Part shown: piece by piece, positions 55,512 through 64,000 of the stretch
Position numbering within the stretch: position 1 is the stretch's first letter
How the letters are laid out: every line of letters begins with the position of its first letter
Origin: Nostoc sp. 'Peltigera membranacea cyanobiont' N6
GTDB taxonomy: Bacteria; Cyanobacteriota; Cyanobacteriia; Cyanobacteriales; Nostocaceae
DNA: 64,000 nt
Reading direction: 5' to 3'
Assembly: GCF_002949735.1 (NCBI RefSeq)
Contig: NZ_CP026681.1
Span: forward strand, 4,602,501 to 4,666,500
Translations under genes and position numbers: made by a program
Notes under the pieces: generated by a model
Told to the model about the DNA's origin: nothing
Database searches by the model: none
Seen by the model: only the letters and a program-made list of their open reading frames with translations

Positions 55512-56159
55512 ATTCTATGTTAATCATTTTACTTGCTGGTTTGATTACATAGAGACATCTAGCGAATCTCCAATGCTGCCACCCAGTAGCAACGTATATT
55601 CTTAACAATTGCTAGTTTCCAAGATTAACTCAACTTTATCTAATTAGCGCTCTTTTTTGAAAAATTTATCTTAATTAGTGAAATAACATATAATCCGATA
55701 AATGATAAAAAGAATACAACCAAAAAATTATTTATTACCTGGTTATTAGTCCGTAAATTAACTTGTATTTTATTTTAAATGTAATGCTTAGTTCCATTTT
55801 TGTCTGTTTAGTTTAAACTAGCTATATTCAGCACAATATGAATTAATTGCTACAGTTTTTAAATGATGTGCTGAATGCTTATAGAAATTTACTTTGATTT
55901 TCAAATTTTTCTTGTTGGCTTGCTCGTCATATCGTTTGGTGCATCTTCATAGAGAAATTGGTGTCAATATAAGGTTTGAGGTTATCAAGAATAATTCCCG
56001 ACTATTCTAGAGATGATTGTTAACTAAAATTCCAAATTAGGAAGTTTTGGGATTTTAAATTTAATTAAGCGATTATTTAATTAAAATATCTATGTTATAC
56101 AATTTTCTCAAAGGATTTTTTACAAAAATAACCAGCTAATAAATTATTGGAGCCTATCA
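55512..56159. other. AT-rich intergenic region
   Basis: 648 bases between divergent genes with no supported reading frame, repeat or RNA. Long A/T runs dominate. It must contain promoters for the glycosyltransferase and the membrane protein at 56160. Confidence 0.5.
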
Positions 56160-57329
56160 ATGAATTTACCTGTAGTTGTAGATATTACTCTTGGCTTAGT
56201 TTTCATTTACTTAATTTTGAGCTTACTAGCTTCTGAAATTCAAGAACTGATTGCCACATTATTACAATGGAGAGCTAAACATTTAAAACTGTCAATTGAA
56301 TTACTTTTGTCAGGTGGTAGTGAAAGTGACAAGTCAGATATTATTAATGCAATAAAGTTAGTCCAAACACTTTATAACGATCCTTTGATTAATACATTGA
56401 ATCAACAAACCAAGGTAAAAGTAGAAAAGCATTTTCGGAGACTTACTAAAAATCCTGACGAACAAGTACTAGAAAAACAAAGCGGCCCTTCCTATCTTCC
56501 TTCTGAAACATTTTCAATTACTTTATTAGATACCTTAAAAATTCCTCAGCTAATTAATTATGTAAAACATCCTAGTGAAGAAACAAGAACAAACTTGCAT
56601 ATGATATTAGCATCTTATAAAGAACTTAAAAAAGGCATTAACGATCCAACGAGTGCAAGTTACACAAAGATTCAAGAAGTTTATGGAGATATTGACCAGA
56701 AATTTGTAGATTTTATTAATAATGAGTTACCGGATGAAGTTCCTGATAGTTTAATCAAAAGCCTTGCTGTGATTGCTCAACGTAGTCGGATAAAGGTTGG
56801 CGATCTCACTGAAGAAATAAATCAGTTTAAAAATGAAGTCGAAACATGGTTCGATCGCTCTATGGATCGAGCCAGTGGTGTTTATAAGCGCAATGCCAAA
56901 GGAGTTGCTATTTTAATTGGAATATCAATTGCCTTCTTAACTAATACTGATACATTTCACTTAATTAAAAGACTGTCGGAAGATTCAGTTATCCGCTCTA
57001 CCATTGCTCAAAGCGCAAGTCAACGAATCGATTATATCAACGATCCAGCAGCCAGAAGGGACATTGAAAAACTATTAGGCAATGCTTCTATACCTATTGG
57101 ATGGCAAAATATTAATCAACAGTTTGAGTTATTAGATACTACGAAATCGAATCAGGTTTACATTAGAATTTCACAAGTTATCAAATTAATTTGCGGTTGG
57201 GTAGTGAGTGGTTTCGCTATTGCGATGGGTGCGCCTTTTTGGTTTGATATCCTCAATAAAGTTATCAATGTGCGAAATGCAGGGCCAAAACCTGTTGCCT
57301 ATACTAAGGATCAACCGTCTCAAAGATAG
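56160..57329 (+). CDS. Unknown membrane protein
   Basis: This 389-residue protein has an N-terminal helix (VVDITLGLVFIYLILSLLASEI), a long hydrophilic part of about 220 residues, then helices at about 251-270 (GVAILIGISIAFLTNTDTF) and 344-365 (ICGWVVSGFAIAMGAPFWFDIL). The layout resembles cyanobacterial proteins of unknown function with a cytosolic coiled section. No enzyme motif is seen. GGAGC precedes the ATG. Confidence 0.8.
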   Translation: MNLPVVVDITLGLVFIYLILSLLASEIQELIATLLQWRAKHLKLSIELLLSGGSESDKSDIINAIKLVQTLYNDPLINTLNQQTKVKVEKHFRRLTKNPDEQVLEKQSGPSYLPSETFSITLLDTLKIPQLINYVKHPSEETRTNLHMILASYKELKKGINDPTSASYTKIQEVYGDIDQKFVDFINNELPDEVPDSLIKSLAVIAQRSRIKVGDLTEEINQFKNEVETWFDRSMDRASGVYKRNAKGVAILIGISIAFLTNTDTFHLIKRLSEDSVIRSTIAQSASQRIDYINDPAARRDIEKLLGNASIPIGWQNINQQFELLDTTKSNQVYIRISQVIKLICGWVVSGFAIAMGAPFWFDILNKVINVRNAGPKPVAYTKDQPSQR

Positions 57330-57414
57330 CTATGGCAAAGGTGATTCGCGGCTATACAGACAAAACCCACCTCCAATACTGTTCGATTAAGGCAAGAGAC
57401 GCGATAAAAGAAAG

Positions 57415-57479
57415 AGACGCGATAAATCGCCGTCTCTACGAAGGACTGATTCTTGTAAAGACGGCGATTTATCGCGTCT
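57415..57479. terminator. Perfect 21-bp inverted repeat, dispersed hairpin
   Basis: AGACGCGATAAATCGCCGTC plus one T at 57415-57435 is exactly reverse-complemented at 57459-57479, with a 23-base loop. It lies between the ends of two convergent genes and may end both transcripts. A related copy, with GATGAATCGCC, lies between cas1 and cas4 at about 33560-33585. Confidence 0.75.
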
Positions 57480-57512
57480 GGCGTATATATGATTTATAAA
57501 CGTCCCTTTAAT

Positions 57513-58829
57513 TTAAAAAATAAAAATAACTTGGAGTTTTAATTCTTTATCCTCAACAGTAATCTCAATTTTTCTGATAAATTCTCGAAAGTAAAATCGT
57601 CGCTCTGTTTCCGACAAATCTAACCAAAATTGTGGTATGGAAACAGCTTGAGCAACAGAACGCAAGTTAACTGGGGGAAGCGTTGCCAACTTTGCTTCCA
57701 GTGCAGAAATTTCTGTGCGGAGTTTGTAAGCCCTTAGCTTTGCTGTTTCAACATCTAAAATTCCAGTTGTAATTAAAGCGGGTAACTGAGCAAGTATTTC
57801 TTGCTGACGAGCGATCGCTTGTCCTAAACTATTCTTGACTGCATCCAATTGCGGAAAATTCATCCCCGCTACAGCTAATGGTAAGTCATGGCAAACGGTT
57901 TCAATTGTATGTTCCAACACCTCTTGGTAGGGAATAGCCTTACACTTGGGGCGTTGAGGACAGCTAGTAGAACGTAAATAAAGATACTCCTTATCTTGGT
58001 TGCGTTGAGTGACACGAGTAACTGTCAGATGTGATTGACACTCAGCACAGACAACCAACCCAGCTAAAGAACGCCTAGCACTAGCAGTTCGAGATGGTAA
58101 ACGGCTGTTACGGCGTAAAAGTCGGTCAACTTGGGCTGCTTCGTCTTGAGAAATTATCGGAATATGAGTATTGGAAATAATTTCACCATTTTGGTAAGCT
58201 GTATTGCCGCGATAAACTGCATTAGTTAGCCAGCGTCTTCCTGTGGTTACAGAGATTTTTTTGCCGTATTTTTTTGCCAAGTAGCGAACTGAACCGCGTA
58301 GGGAACCATAGAGTAAAAAGTGTTCAAAAAAATCTTTGACTACTGGTGAAGTACTGCGATCGATAGTATATTTTCCCTTACCTCTGCGATAACCGTAGGG
58401 AACTTTACCGGGTGGCGGTGCAACTTCAAGCCGATTACGGGCGTGTCCTTGACGGATGCGACGACTGCGTTGTTGACGTTGAATTGCATTGAGCAAATTT
58501 AGCAAGTCAGCGCCGAGAGGGTAATTTTCGGAAGTGTAGGGTTGTTCAGTGGCAATTATCGCTACTCCCATTGCTTCGAGTTGATGCAAGCGATCGCTAA
58601 TTTCCTCTACAGTATCCCCTAATTCTTCCAACCGCCGAATCAAAAGATAATCTGCCGGTTCAGTTTCGCAATCGGTAAATAATTGTTGTAATTGCGTTCG
58701 CGCAGTGTGTCCAAAAGACTCTCGCTTGCCAAAATCTTCATAAACCCGATCTACCTCCCATCCCCAATCGGCTCGATCGGGAGCAGATTCTAATAGCGGA
58801 TTGGTATAAGAGTAGGCAATTATTTTCAT
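57513..58829 (-). CDS. Serine-recombinase-like protein (XisF-related) without catalytic Ser
   Basis: This 438-residue protein has the domains of large serine recombinases: an N-terminal resolvase-like domain (residues 1-140), a recombinase domain (PGKVPYGYRRGKGKYTID, WLTNAVYRGNTAY) and a zinc ribbon (VVCAECQSHL, CPQRPKCKAI), then a coiled coil. It resembles XisF-type proteins that excise the fdxN element in heterocysts. The expected YxRVS active-site motif is replaced by AYSYTNP, and the DRLSR motif by IRRLEELG, so it probably cannot cut DNA. It could be a domesticated DNA-binding protein. The STRR with CAAATGA abuts its start codon. Confidence 0.85.
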   Translation of the reverse strand: MKIIAYSYTNPLLESAPDRADWGWEVDRVYEDFGKRESFGHTARTQLQQLFTDCETEPADYLLIRRLEELGDTVEEISDRLHQLEAMGVAIIATEQPYTSENYPLGADLLNLLNAIQRQQRSRRIRQGHARNRLEVAPPPGKVPYGYRRGKGKYTIDRSTSPVVKDFFEHFLLYGSLRGSVRYLAKKYGKKISVTTGRRWLTNAVYRGNTAYQNGEIISNTHIPIISQDEAAQVDRLLRRNSRLPSRTASARRSLAGLVVCAECQSHLTVTRVTQRNQDKEYLYLRSTSCPQRPKCKAIPYQEVLEHTIETVCHDLPLAVAGMNFPQLDAVKNSLGQAIARQQEILAQLPALITTGILDVETAKLRAYKLRTEISALEAKLATLPPVNLRSVAQAVSIPQFWLDLSETERRFYFREFIRKIEITVEDKELKLQVIFIF

Positions 58830-58872
58830 TTGTCATTTGTCATTTGTCATTTGTCATTTGTCATTTGTCATT
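58827..58872. repeat. Heptanucleotide tandem repeat (CATTTGT)
   Basis: About 6.5 copies of CATTTGT begin in the start codon of the recombinase-like gene and extend upstream of it. Each unit holds an ATG on the - strand. Number changes could shift the upstream region of that gene. Confidence 0.85.
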
Positions 58873-58899
58873 GGGTATGGTTATTCTCCTTGTGCCTAA

Positions 58900-59096
58900 G
58901 AGGATGTCTGAAAAGTATCAAATATTTGTTGATCCCCCCTAACCCCCCTTCAAAAGGGGGGAATAAGAGTCTTAAAGTCCCCCTTTTTAAGGGGAGCCAC
59001 TGCGGTCTTGGGGTCTCCCCAAGTGAAGCAAGTGGCGTGGATTTAGGGGGATCTCCAAGTCTTAGGTGTATACAAAAAAACTTTTCAGACATCCTC
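58900..59096. mobile_element. 197-bp MITE with perfect terminal inverted repeats
   Basis: GAGGATGTCTGAAAAGT at 58900-58916 recurs as its reverse complement at 59080-59096. The ends are flanked by TAA on both sides (58897-58899 and 59097-59099), which fits a 3-base target duplication. The inside has CCCCCTTTTTAAGGGG-like palindromes and no transposase. It is a non-autonomous element mobilised by a transposase elsewhere. Confidence 0.85.
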
Positions 59097-59104
59097 TAAT
59101 CCTC

Positions 59105-59464
59105 TCACTGCTGACTTAACTCGATAATATTTCCATCAGGATCTTGAGTGAATAGAGCAGGACGGCCGGAAGCGCTGGGTTGAATGAGATAATTGTGATT
59201 GAGCAACTCTTGTTTAGCAGCGTCTAAGTTAGCGACTGAGAAAGCGACGTGGGGGTTGCGTCCCCATTTTTCGTTAGGGTTTTTGGTGGGGACAGTAGGT
59301 GCAACGATCAGGTGAATTTGATAGTTGCCGACTTGATACCATGCACCAGCATATTTTAGGGAACGATCTATTTTAGATAATCCCAATACTTTGCCATAAA
59401 AGTGTTCAGAGCGTTCTAAGTCAGTTACGAGAATTGCTGTGTGGAGACTTTGGGTAATTTGCAT
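59105..59464 (-). CDS. VOC family protein (glyoxalase/dioxygenase-like)
   Basis: This 119-residue vicinal oxygen chelate protein has the paired beta-alpha-beta-beta-beta units: SLHTAILVTDLERSEHFYGKVLGLS and HVAFSVANLDAAKQEL, ending PDGNIIELSQQ. Metal ligands are likely His (QSLHTAIL), His (NPHVAF) and Glu (NIIEL). Possible roles include glyoxalase, antibiotic resistance or dioxygenase; no context decides. Confidence 0.9.
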   Translation of the reverse strand: MQITQSLHTAILVTDLERSEHFYGKVLGLSKIDRSLKYAGAWYQVGNYQIHLIVAPTVPTKNPNEKWGRNPHVAFSVANLDAAKQELLNHNYLIQPSASGRPALFTQDPDGNIIELSQQ

Positions 59465-59522
59465 TGTCGGTAAGCGCGATCGCGTTTACTTAAATTTTGA
59501 CGTAGTTTGACACTTACGGGGA

Positions 59523-59670
59523 GTGTCAAAAGATTACGATCCTGCACAATACGCATTGAATCACTTGGAAAAACACAATGGCAAAGTTGAAACCGCTTTT
59601 GAGGATTTGTGGATTGAGAAAAATGGGCAACCGTTGATACAGCAAAGTAAATCACTTTGGCAAGTAAGCA
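59523..59670 (+). pseudogene. Truncated N-terminal fragment of a small cyanobacterial protein
   Basis: From GTG at 59523 the frame reads MSKDYDPAQYALNHLEKHNG and continues to about SKSLWQVS, a stretch with protein character. Then it loses this character and ends at 59783. I think it is the first 48 residues of a conserved cyanobacterial small protein that has lost its 3' part. Confidence 0.35.
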
Positions 59671-59765
59671 CTATTGTATTGATGCGATCGCACTACTTGC
59701 CAATAAGTGCCGTCTTGCGGTTGAGTATTTGCATCGTCGTGTTATCTCAATGCAACCTATTGCAA

Positions 59766-59902
59766 TTTGATTGTATCGGGTAACAATGCTATTGTACCGA
59801 CTGACAATGCGATTGTATCGGGTAACAATGGGATTGTATCGACTGACAATGGCATTGTATTGGGTGATAATGGGATTGTATCGACTAACAATGCGATTGC
59901 AT
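59766..59902. repeat. 21-bp tandem repeat (minisatellite), 6-7 copies
   Basis: Units of 21 bases such as GATTGTATCGGGTAACAATG plus one base alternate with GATTGTATCGACTGACAATG. In the + frame they would code for heptads NAIVSGN and NGIVSTD. It lies just past the 3' end of the TPR gene. Whether it is translated is doubtful. Confidence 0.8.
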
Positions 59903-59909
59903 CGACTTG

Positions 59910-61883
59910 CTACGCCTGCCTAATCACTCCATCACCTGGTAATCTCTCTAACACCTTCCGTGCCATCGCTCCCCAATATTCTTCCTTATACTCAACATAT
60001 ATCTCCAACGCTGTCTGCAAATAAACCCTCGCTTCTGGGTAGTTTTCTTCTGCTTCTGCAAGCATTCCTAAAGCGTGGTAAGTGATTGCTTGAGAATAGC
60101 GATCGCTAAATTCGATATTGATAGCCAAAGCTTGTTGATAATTGCGCCGCGACTCCTCAAATTCCTGCAATTCTTGGGCAACCATTCCCAAATGGTGGTA
60201 TGTGCTGGCAGAAGAATAGCGATCGCTAAATTCGATATCGATAGCCAAAGCTTGTTGGTAATAGCGCCGCGCCTCCTCAAATTCTCGCAATTCTTGGGCA
60301 ACTGTTCCCAACTGATGATAAGTTCTGGCAGAAGAATAGCGATCGCTAAATTCGATATTGATAGGCAAAGCTTGTTGGTAATTGCGTCGCGCCTCCTCAA
60401 ATTCCTGCAATTCTTGGGCAACTCTTCCCAACTCTTGGTATGTGAGTGCTTGAGAATAGCGATCGCTAAATTCGATATTGATAGCCAAAGCTTGTTGGTA
60501 ATTGCGTCGCGCCTCCTCAAATTCTCGCAATTCTTGGGCAACTCTTCCCAACTCCTGGTATGTGAGTGCTTGGGAATTACGATCGCCAAATTCGATATTG
60601 ATAGCCAAAGCTTGTTTGTAATTGCGTCGCGCCTCCTCAAATTCTCGCAATTCTTGGGCAACTCTTCCCAAATTGTAGTATGTGCTAGCTTGAGAATTGC
60701 GATCGCCATATTCAATATAGATAACCAAAGCTTGTTGGTAATTGCACCGCGCCTCCTCAAATTCTCGCAATCTTTGGGCAACTGTTCCCAAATTATGGTG
60801 GACGCGTGCTTGCTCATAGCGATCGCCATATTCAATATAGATAGCCAAAGCTTGTTGGTAATTGCGCCGCGCCTCCTCAAATTCCCCCAATCCTTGGGCA
60901 AATATTCCCAAATTTTCGTGGATGCGTGCTTGCTCATAGCGATCGCTAAATTCAATATAGATACCCAAAGCTTGTTGGTAATAGTACCGCGCCTCCTCAA
61001 ATTCCCCCAATTCATAGGCAAGCATTCCCAAACTTTGACATGTGGTAGCTTGAGAATAGCGATCGCCAAATTCAATTTTGATAGCCAAAGCTTGTTGGTA
61101 ATAGCGCCGTGCTTCCTCAAATTCTCGCAATTCATAGACAAGCATTCCCAAATGGTGGTAAGTGCTAGCTGAAGAAAAGCGATCGCCAAATTCGATTTTG
61201 AGCGCTAAAGCTTGTTGGTAATTGCGTCGCGCTTCCTCAAATTCCTGTAAATCTTGGGCAACATATCCCAACTGATGGTAGGTGCTAGCTAAAGAATGGC
61301 GAGCGTCAAATTCGATTTTTATCGCCAAAGCTTGTTGGTAATAGCGCCGCGCCTCCTCAAATTCCCGCAAATTTTGGGCAACTCTTCCCAACTGATGGTA
61401 GGTGCTAGCTGAAGAATAGCGATCGCCTATTTGTTGTTCAATTTCTAGACACTGTTGATAGAAGGTTGCCGCCTGTGTAAATTTTCTTAAGTATAGATAA
61501 GCATTGCCCAGTTCAAACAAAGCTGCAATTTCGCCGCGATGATTCTGAAGTTGCTGTGAAATAGTTAAATATTTTTGATAATAAGCGATCGCTGCATTAA
61601 ATTGCCTTTGCTGATAATAAGAATCTCCTAATGCGTAGAGGACTTCAGCATGGAAGCTGGAATCTTGAAACTCATCAGCTATTTTTTCGGCTTCTTCTAA
61701 ATATTCTCTAGCTTTGAGCGGTTCTTCATTCCTTAGATAAGCAACTCCTAGCTGATACAAAATATCACTACGATTGCGGAGATTTTCTCCTGTCGTCTGA
61801 TGTTCAGTGGAGTTAGATTCCATTAAGAGACGGTGTAAGAAATCGATCTGCTCTTGCTCTTCTGGAGATTCTAATCTATTCAT
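59910..61883 (-). CDS. Large TPR-repeat protein
   Basis: This 657-residue protein is almost entirely tetratricopeptide repeats. The N-terminal third has four divergent repeats (YQLGVAYLRNEEPLKAREYLEEA and following). Then eleven near-identical repeats of 40 residues follow, each starting EFEEARRNYQQALAI and holding an EF.DR.S.A..Y..LG..A.EL segment. The last is divergent. The 120-bp DNA unit is similarly conserved, with a HIP1 octamer in nearly every unit at the Asp-Arg codons. It lacks a signal peptide and likely is a scaffold for protein complexes. The repeat number may vary between strains. Confidence 0.93.
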   Translation of the reverse strand: MNRLESPEEQEQIDFLHRLLMESNSTEHQTTGENLRNRSDILYQLGVAYLRNEEPLKAREYLEEAEKIADEFQDSSFHAEVLYALGDSYYQQRQFNAAIAYYQKYLTISQQLQNHRGEIAALFELGNAYLYLRKFTQAATFYQQCLEIEQQIGDRYSSASTYHQLGRVAQNLREFEEARRYYQQALAIKIEFDARHSLASTYHQLGYVAQDLQEFEEARRNYQQALALKIEFGDRFSSASTYHHLGMLVYELREFEEARRYYQQALAIKIEFGDRYSQATTCQSLGMLAYELGEFEEARYYYQQALGIYIEFSDRYEQARIHENLGIFAQGLGEFEEARRNYQQALAIYIEYGDRYEQARVHHNLGTVAQRLREFEEARCNYQQALVIYIEYGDRNSQASTYYNLGRVAQELREFEEARRNYKQALAINIEFGDRNSQALTYQELGRVAQELREFEEARRNYQQALAINIEFSDRYSQALTYQELGRVAQELQEFEEARRNYQQALPINIEFSDRYSSARTYHQLGTVAQELREFEEARRYYQQALAIDIEFSDRYSSASTYHHLGMVAQELQEFEESRRNYQQALAINIEFSDRYSQAITYHALGMLAEAEENYPEARVYLQTALEIYVEYKEEYWGAMARKVLERLPGDGVIRQA

Positions 61884-62478
61884 TTTGCTTCACTACTGGA
61901 TTGAGTAACTCCAGCACGCTTTTCATTCATTTATATACATCTTAACTTCCCAATGCTACTAGGGAAGGGTCTGTTCTTGTTAGGTCTATTGGACTTAACC
62001 CAGAAGCGCTATAACTTAAATAACTTTCAGCATTACCCAAGACAGGATTGCACAGGAGTAGTTTTGCTAAAATAGCGATCGTTTATAAACTACCCTATTA
62101 AGTATAACTTGATGACTACATCCAGAATTACATTCAATTGTCAATCCTCCAAAAGATATAAGACATATTATTTACCCTCACTTAATTAATTCCGATCGAC
62201 CCAACAAAAAAGTTACTGATAATCGTTTTCGCTCAACTACACTTAGTTTTAGAAGCTATTCTGCAAGGAGAGCAAGAACTGTTTGAATTAGAAGCAATTT
62301 AATGAGGAACAAAGCCGAAGTTTTATCTATACATGAATATATATTTTATCGATAAAAAGCATGATATGAATTAAAAAATAAGTTAATTATTCTGATTGAA
62401 GATATTACCGATAGACTTGTACTAAAACAAAAAATAGTACAGCAAGCATCGGATAAAAATCTGCACGTGGATGCTATA
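61884..62478. other. Intergenic region with coding remnants
   Basis: 595 bases with no intact gene. A + strand remnant at about 62196-62302 reads KKLLIIVFAQLHLVLEAILQ and ends at FELEAI-stop. Just upstream of the cyclase gene, in its frame, YELKNKLIILIEDITDRLVL continues back to a stop at 62362, which looks like the end of a lost PAS domain. Confidence 0.5.
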
Positions 62479-64000
62479 ATGTCATACAATAATTACATGT
62501 ATCAAGTAATTGATTCACTACCAGATGCTTTATTAGTAACCAGTAACGTAGGGAAAATAAAAAAACTCAATAATGCAGCTCAACAATTATTTGGTTTTAG
62601 TGAAGAAGAATTAATTAATCAGCCAATATCAAGAATAATTGATGACGATCAAGTATTAATAGAAGCCATTTATAAACATTCTTATTTTAGGCAAAAATTC
62701 CAGAACTTCGAGGTAGTTTGTCGAACTAAAACTAGAGAAAAGCGGTTGATTGCTTTTTCTTGTTCAGTAATTCCGAAAAAAATCAAAGGATTAGAAGATA
62801 TTGTCTACATTGGTCGAGATATTACTGCTCAAAAACATCGAGAACAGCGTACAAGTACCCAGTATGCTATCACTCGAATATTATCAGAATCCCAGAGTGT
62901 AAAGCAGGCAATTCCGCAAATTTTGCAGTCGATTTGTCAAAACTTAGGATGGGATTTAGGCGAACTTTGGACACCAAGTCAATATATTGGCACATCGGTA
63001 CATAAACACAGCCTCAATGCAGTACTAAGGTGTGTCGAAATTTGGTCAAGTCGAGTAATTTCTGTGCGAGAGTTTAAAGCAATCACCTGGCAAACTACTT
63101 ATACACCAAGTGTTGGCTTACCTGGTCGAATTTGGATTAGACGTTTACCCCTTTGGATTCAAGATATTACAGAAGATGGAGATAAAAGGCGATCGCAACC
63201 TGCGGCTGAAGCTGGATTGCACGCAGCTTTTGGTTTCCCCATCTTAGACGATAGTGAAATCTTAGGAGTGATGGTTTTCTTTAGCCGGGACGTACAACTA
63301 AAAGATAAAGACCTATTGCAAATGATGGGTTCTATTGGTAGTCAAATTGCCCAGTTTATCAAACGCAAACAAGCAGAAAATGCTTTGATAGAAAGCGAAG
63401 AACGATATCGGGATTTATTTGAAAATGCTAATGACCTGATTCAATCTGTCAATGCATCTGGTCATTTTTTGTATGTCAACCGTGCATGGCGAGAAACTTT
63501 AGGATATAACGAAGCTGAAATTGCGAATATGACTGTTTTCGATATTATACATCCAGAGTTTAAACAAGAATTTTGGCAAAGATTTTATCGCGTGCTATCA
63601 GGAGAAAAGTTCGATCGAGTAAAAGCGGCATTCGTTACTAAAGATGGTCAAACAATCTTTCTAGAAGGTAATATTAACTGTAAATTTGCCGAAGGTCATC
63701 CGGTTGCAGTTCGTGGCATATTTCGCAATGTCACCCAGCGACTAACAGCAGAAGAAGCGCTGCGCGAGCGGCAGGAAGAAACGGAACATTTACATTTATT
63801 GCTGAATATTTTGCCAACCCCAATCTCCAAGGAACTGAAAGCAGAATCAGCTAACATTGCCGATGTCACAGTTTTATTTGCAGATATCGTTGGCTTTACC
63901 GAAATAGCTGCTTCTATGAGTGCAATTCAAGTGGTAAACTTACTCAATTCGATTTTCTCAAGTTTCGATCGCCTCACCAAAAAATATGGTTTAGAGAGAA
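62479..64000 (+). CDS. PAS-GAF-PAS adenylate/guanylate cyclase, 5' part
   Basis: The frame is open from 62362 to the window end, so the gene is cut by the window. I chose ATG at 62479; GTG at 62467 is an alternative. Domains in order are: PAS (VIDSLPDALLVTSNVGKIKK to DIVYIGRDITAQKH), a GAF domain with LGWDLGELWTPSQ and HAAFGFPILDDSEILGVMVFF, a second PAS (YRDLFENANDLIQSVNASGHF) and a class III cyclase domain starting VTVLFADIVGFTEIA (first metal-binding Asp). It should make cAMP or cGMP in response to a signal sensed by PAS/GAF. Coding sequence upstream of the start looks like a missing first PAS domain. Confidence 0.9.
   Translation, partial: MSYNNYMYQVIDSLPDALLVTSNVGKIKKLNNAAQQLFGFSEEELINQPISRIIDDDQVLIEAIYKHSYFRQKFQNFEVVCRTKTREKRLIAFSCSVIPKKIKGLEDIVYIGRDITAQKHREQRTSTQYAITRILSESQSVKQAIPQILQSICQNLGWDLGELWTPSQYIGTSVHKHSLNAVLRCVEIWSSRVISVREFKAITWQTTYTPSVGLPGRIWIRRLPLWIQDITEDGDKRRSQPAAEAGLHAAFGFPILDDSEILGVMVFFSRDVQLKDKDLLQMMGSIGSQIAQFIKRKQAENALIESEERYRDLFENANDLIQSVNASGHFLYVNRAWRETLGYNEAEIANMTVFDIIHPEFKQEFWQRFYRVLSGEKFDRVKAAFVTKDGQTIFLEGNINCKFAEGHPVAVRGIFRNVTQRLTAEEALRERQEETEHLHLLLNILPTPISKELKAESANIADVTVLFADIVGFTEIAASMSAIQVVNLLNSIFSSFDRLTKKYGLER

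Noticed and set aside
58830..59099. 89-codon frame over the STRR and MITE, and the 74-codon antisense frame
   Set aside because: They are translations of repeat DNA; the inverted ends explain the sequence fully.
60075..61172. Long + strand frame of 365 codons opposite the TPR gene, and a 373-codon frame on the - strand at 60068-61189
   Set aside because: Both follow from the 120-bp periodicity of the TPR repeats; the protein sequence is a shadow of the repeats without its own start context.
1..64000. tRNA, rRNA or riboswitch genes
   Set aside because: I saw no cloverleaf-like or conserved RNA sequence while reading both strands; a dedicated search (tRNAscan-SE, Infernal) would settle it.

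Overview
The window comes from a cyanobacterium, most likely a filamentous nitrogen fixer of the Nostocales type. The octamer GCGATCGC (HIP1) occurs throughout, short heptanucleotide tandem repeats and cyanobacterial hairpin repeats lie between genes, and there are a nifH gene, a subtype I-D CRISPR-Cas locus and several gene families typical of Nostoc-like genomes. Genus and species cannot be named from the sequence alone.

Region 1 (1-27032) is the 3' part of a natural-product cluster, almost all on the + strand. It opens inside an NRPS gene (A-PCP-C-PCP, no thioesterase). An SDR, a family 5 solute-binding lipoprotein and two isopenicillin-N-synthase-like Fe(II) oxygenases follow. Next come an SGNH-like protein, an MBOAT acyltransferase and a SAM methyltransferase. 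A four-gene block then has the order and sizes of sxtI-sxtJ-sxtK-sxtL (NodU-type carbamoyltransferase, SxtJ and SxtK small membrane proteins, GDSL/SGNH protein). After it come another SGNH protein, two beta-propeller lectin-like proteins, a radical SAM protein, two more IPNS-like oxygenases, an aldo/keto reductase (- strand), a GT4 glycosyltransferase, an MFS transporter and a fused ABC exporter. The set suggests an exported peptide that is hydroxylated or oxidatively cyclised and then carbamoylated, acylated, methylated or glycosylated. The product is unknown.

Region 2 (27033-29986) is about 2 kb of degraded non-coding DNA, including a 590-bp element with perfect 31-bp inverted ends, followed by a lone, intact nifH without nifD or nifK.

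Region 3 (29987-46770) is a complete subtype I-D CRISPR-Cas system on the - strand: cas3', cas10d, csc2, csc1, cas6, cas4, cas1, cas2, leader, then 27 repeats and 26 spacers. A WYL-domain regulator is divergent from cas3'. Three extra genes sit inside the locus: a 2OG-Fe(II) oxygenase overlapping cas6, a 136-aa protein on the opposite strand, and a DUF1016/YhcG-type PDDEXK nuclease. A relic CRISPR unit overlaps the 3' end of cas3', whose stop codon lies inside the repeat-like sequence.

Region 4 (46771-64000) is mixed. It holds a pair made of an APH-like pseudokinase and a HopA1-family protein (related to the kinase/lyase pair of class V lanthipeptide systems), exonuclease III, a GT4 glycosyltransferase, a zinc-ribbon protein, a zinc alcohol dehydrogenase, a GT39-like membrane glycosyltransferase and an unknown membrane protein. 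It also holds a serine-recombinase-like protein lacking the catalytic motif, a MITE, a VOC protein, a large TPR protein with near-identical 40-residue repeats, and the 5' part of a PAS/GAF/adenylate-cyclase gene that runs off the window.
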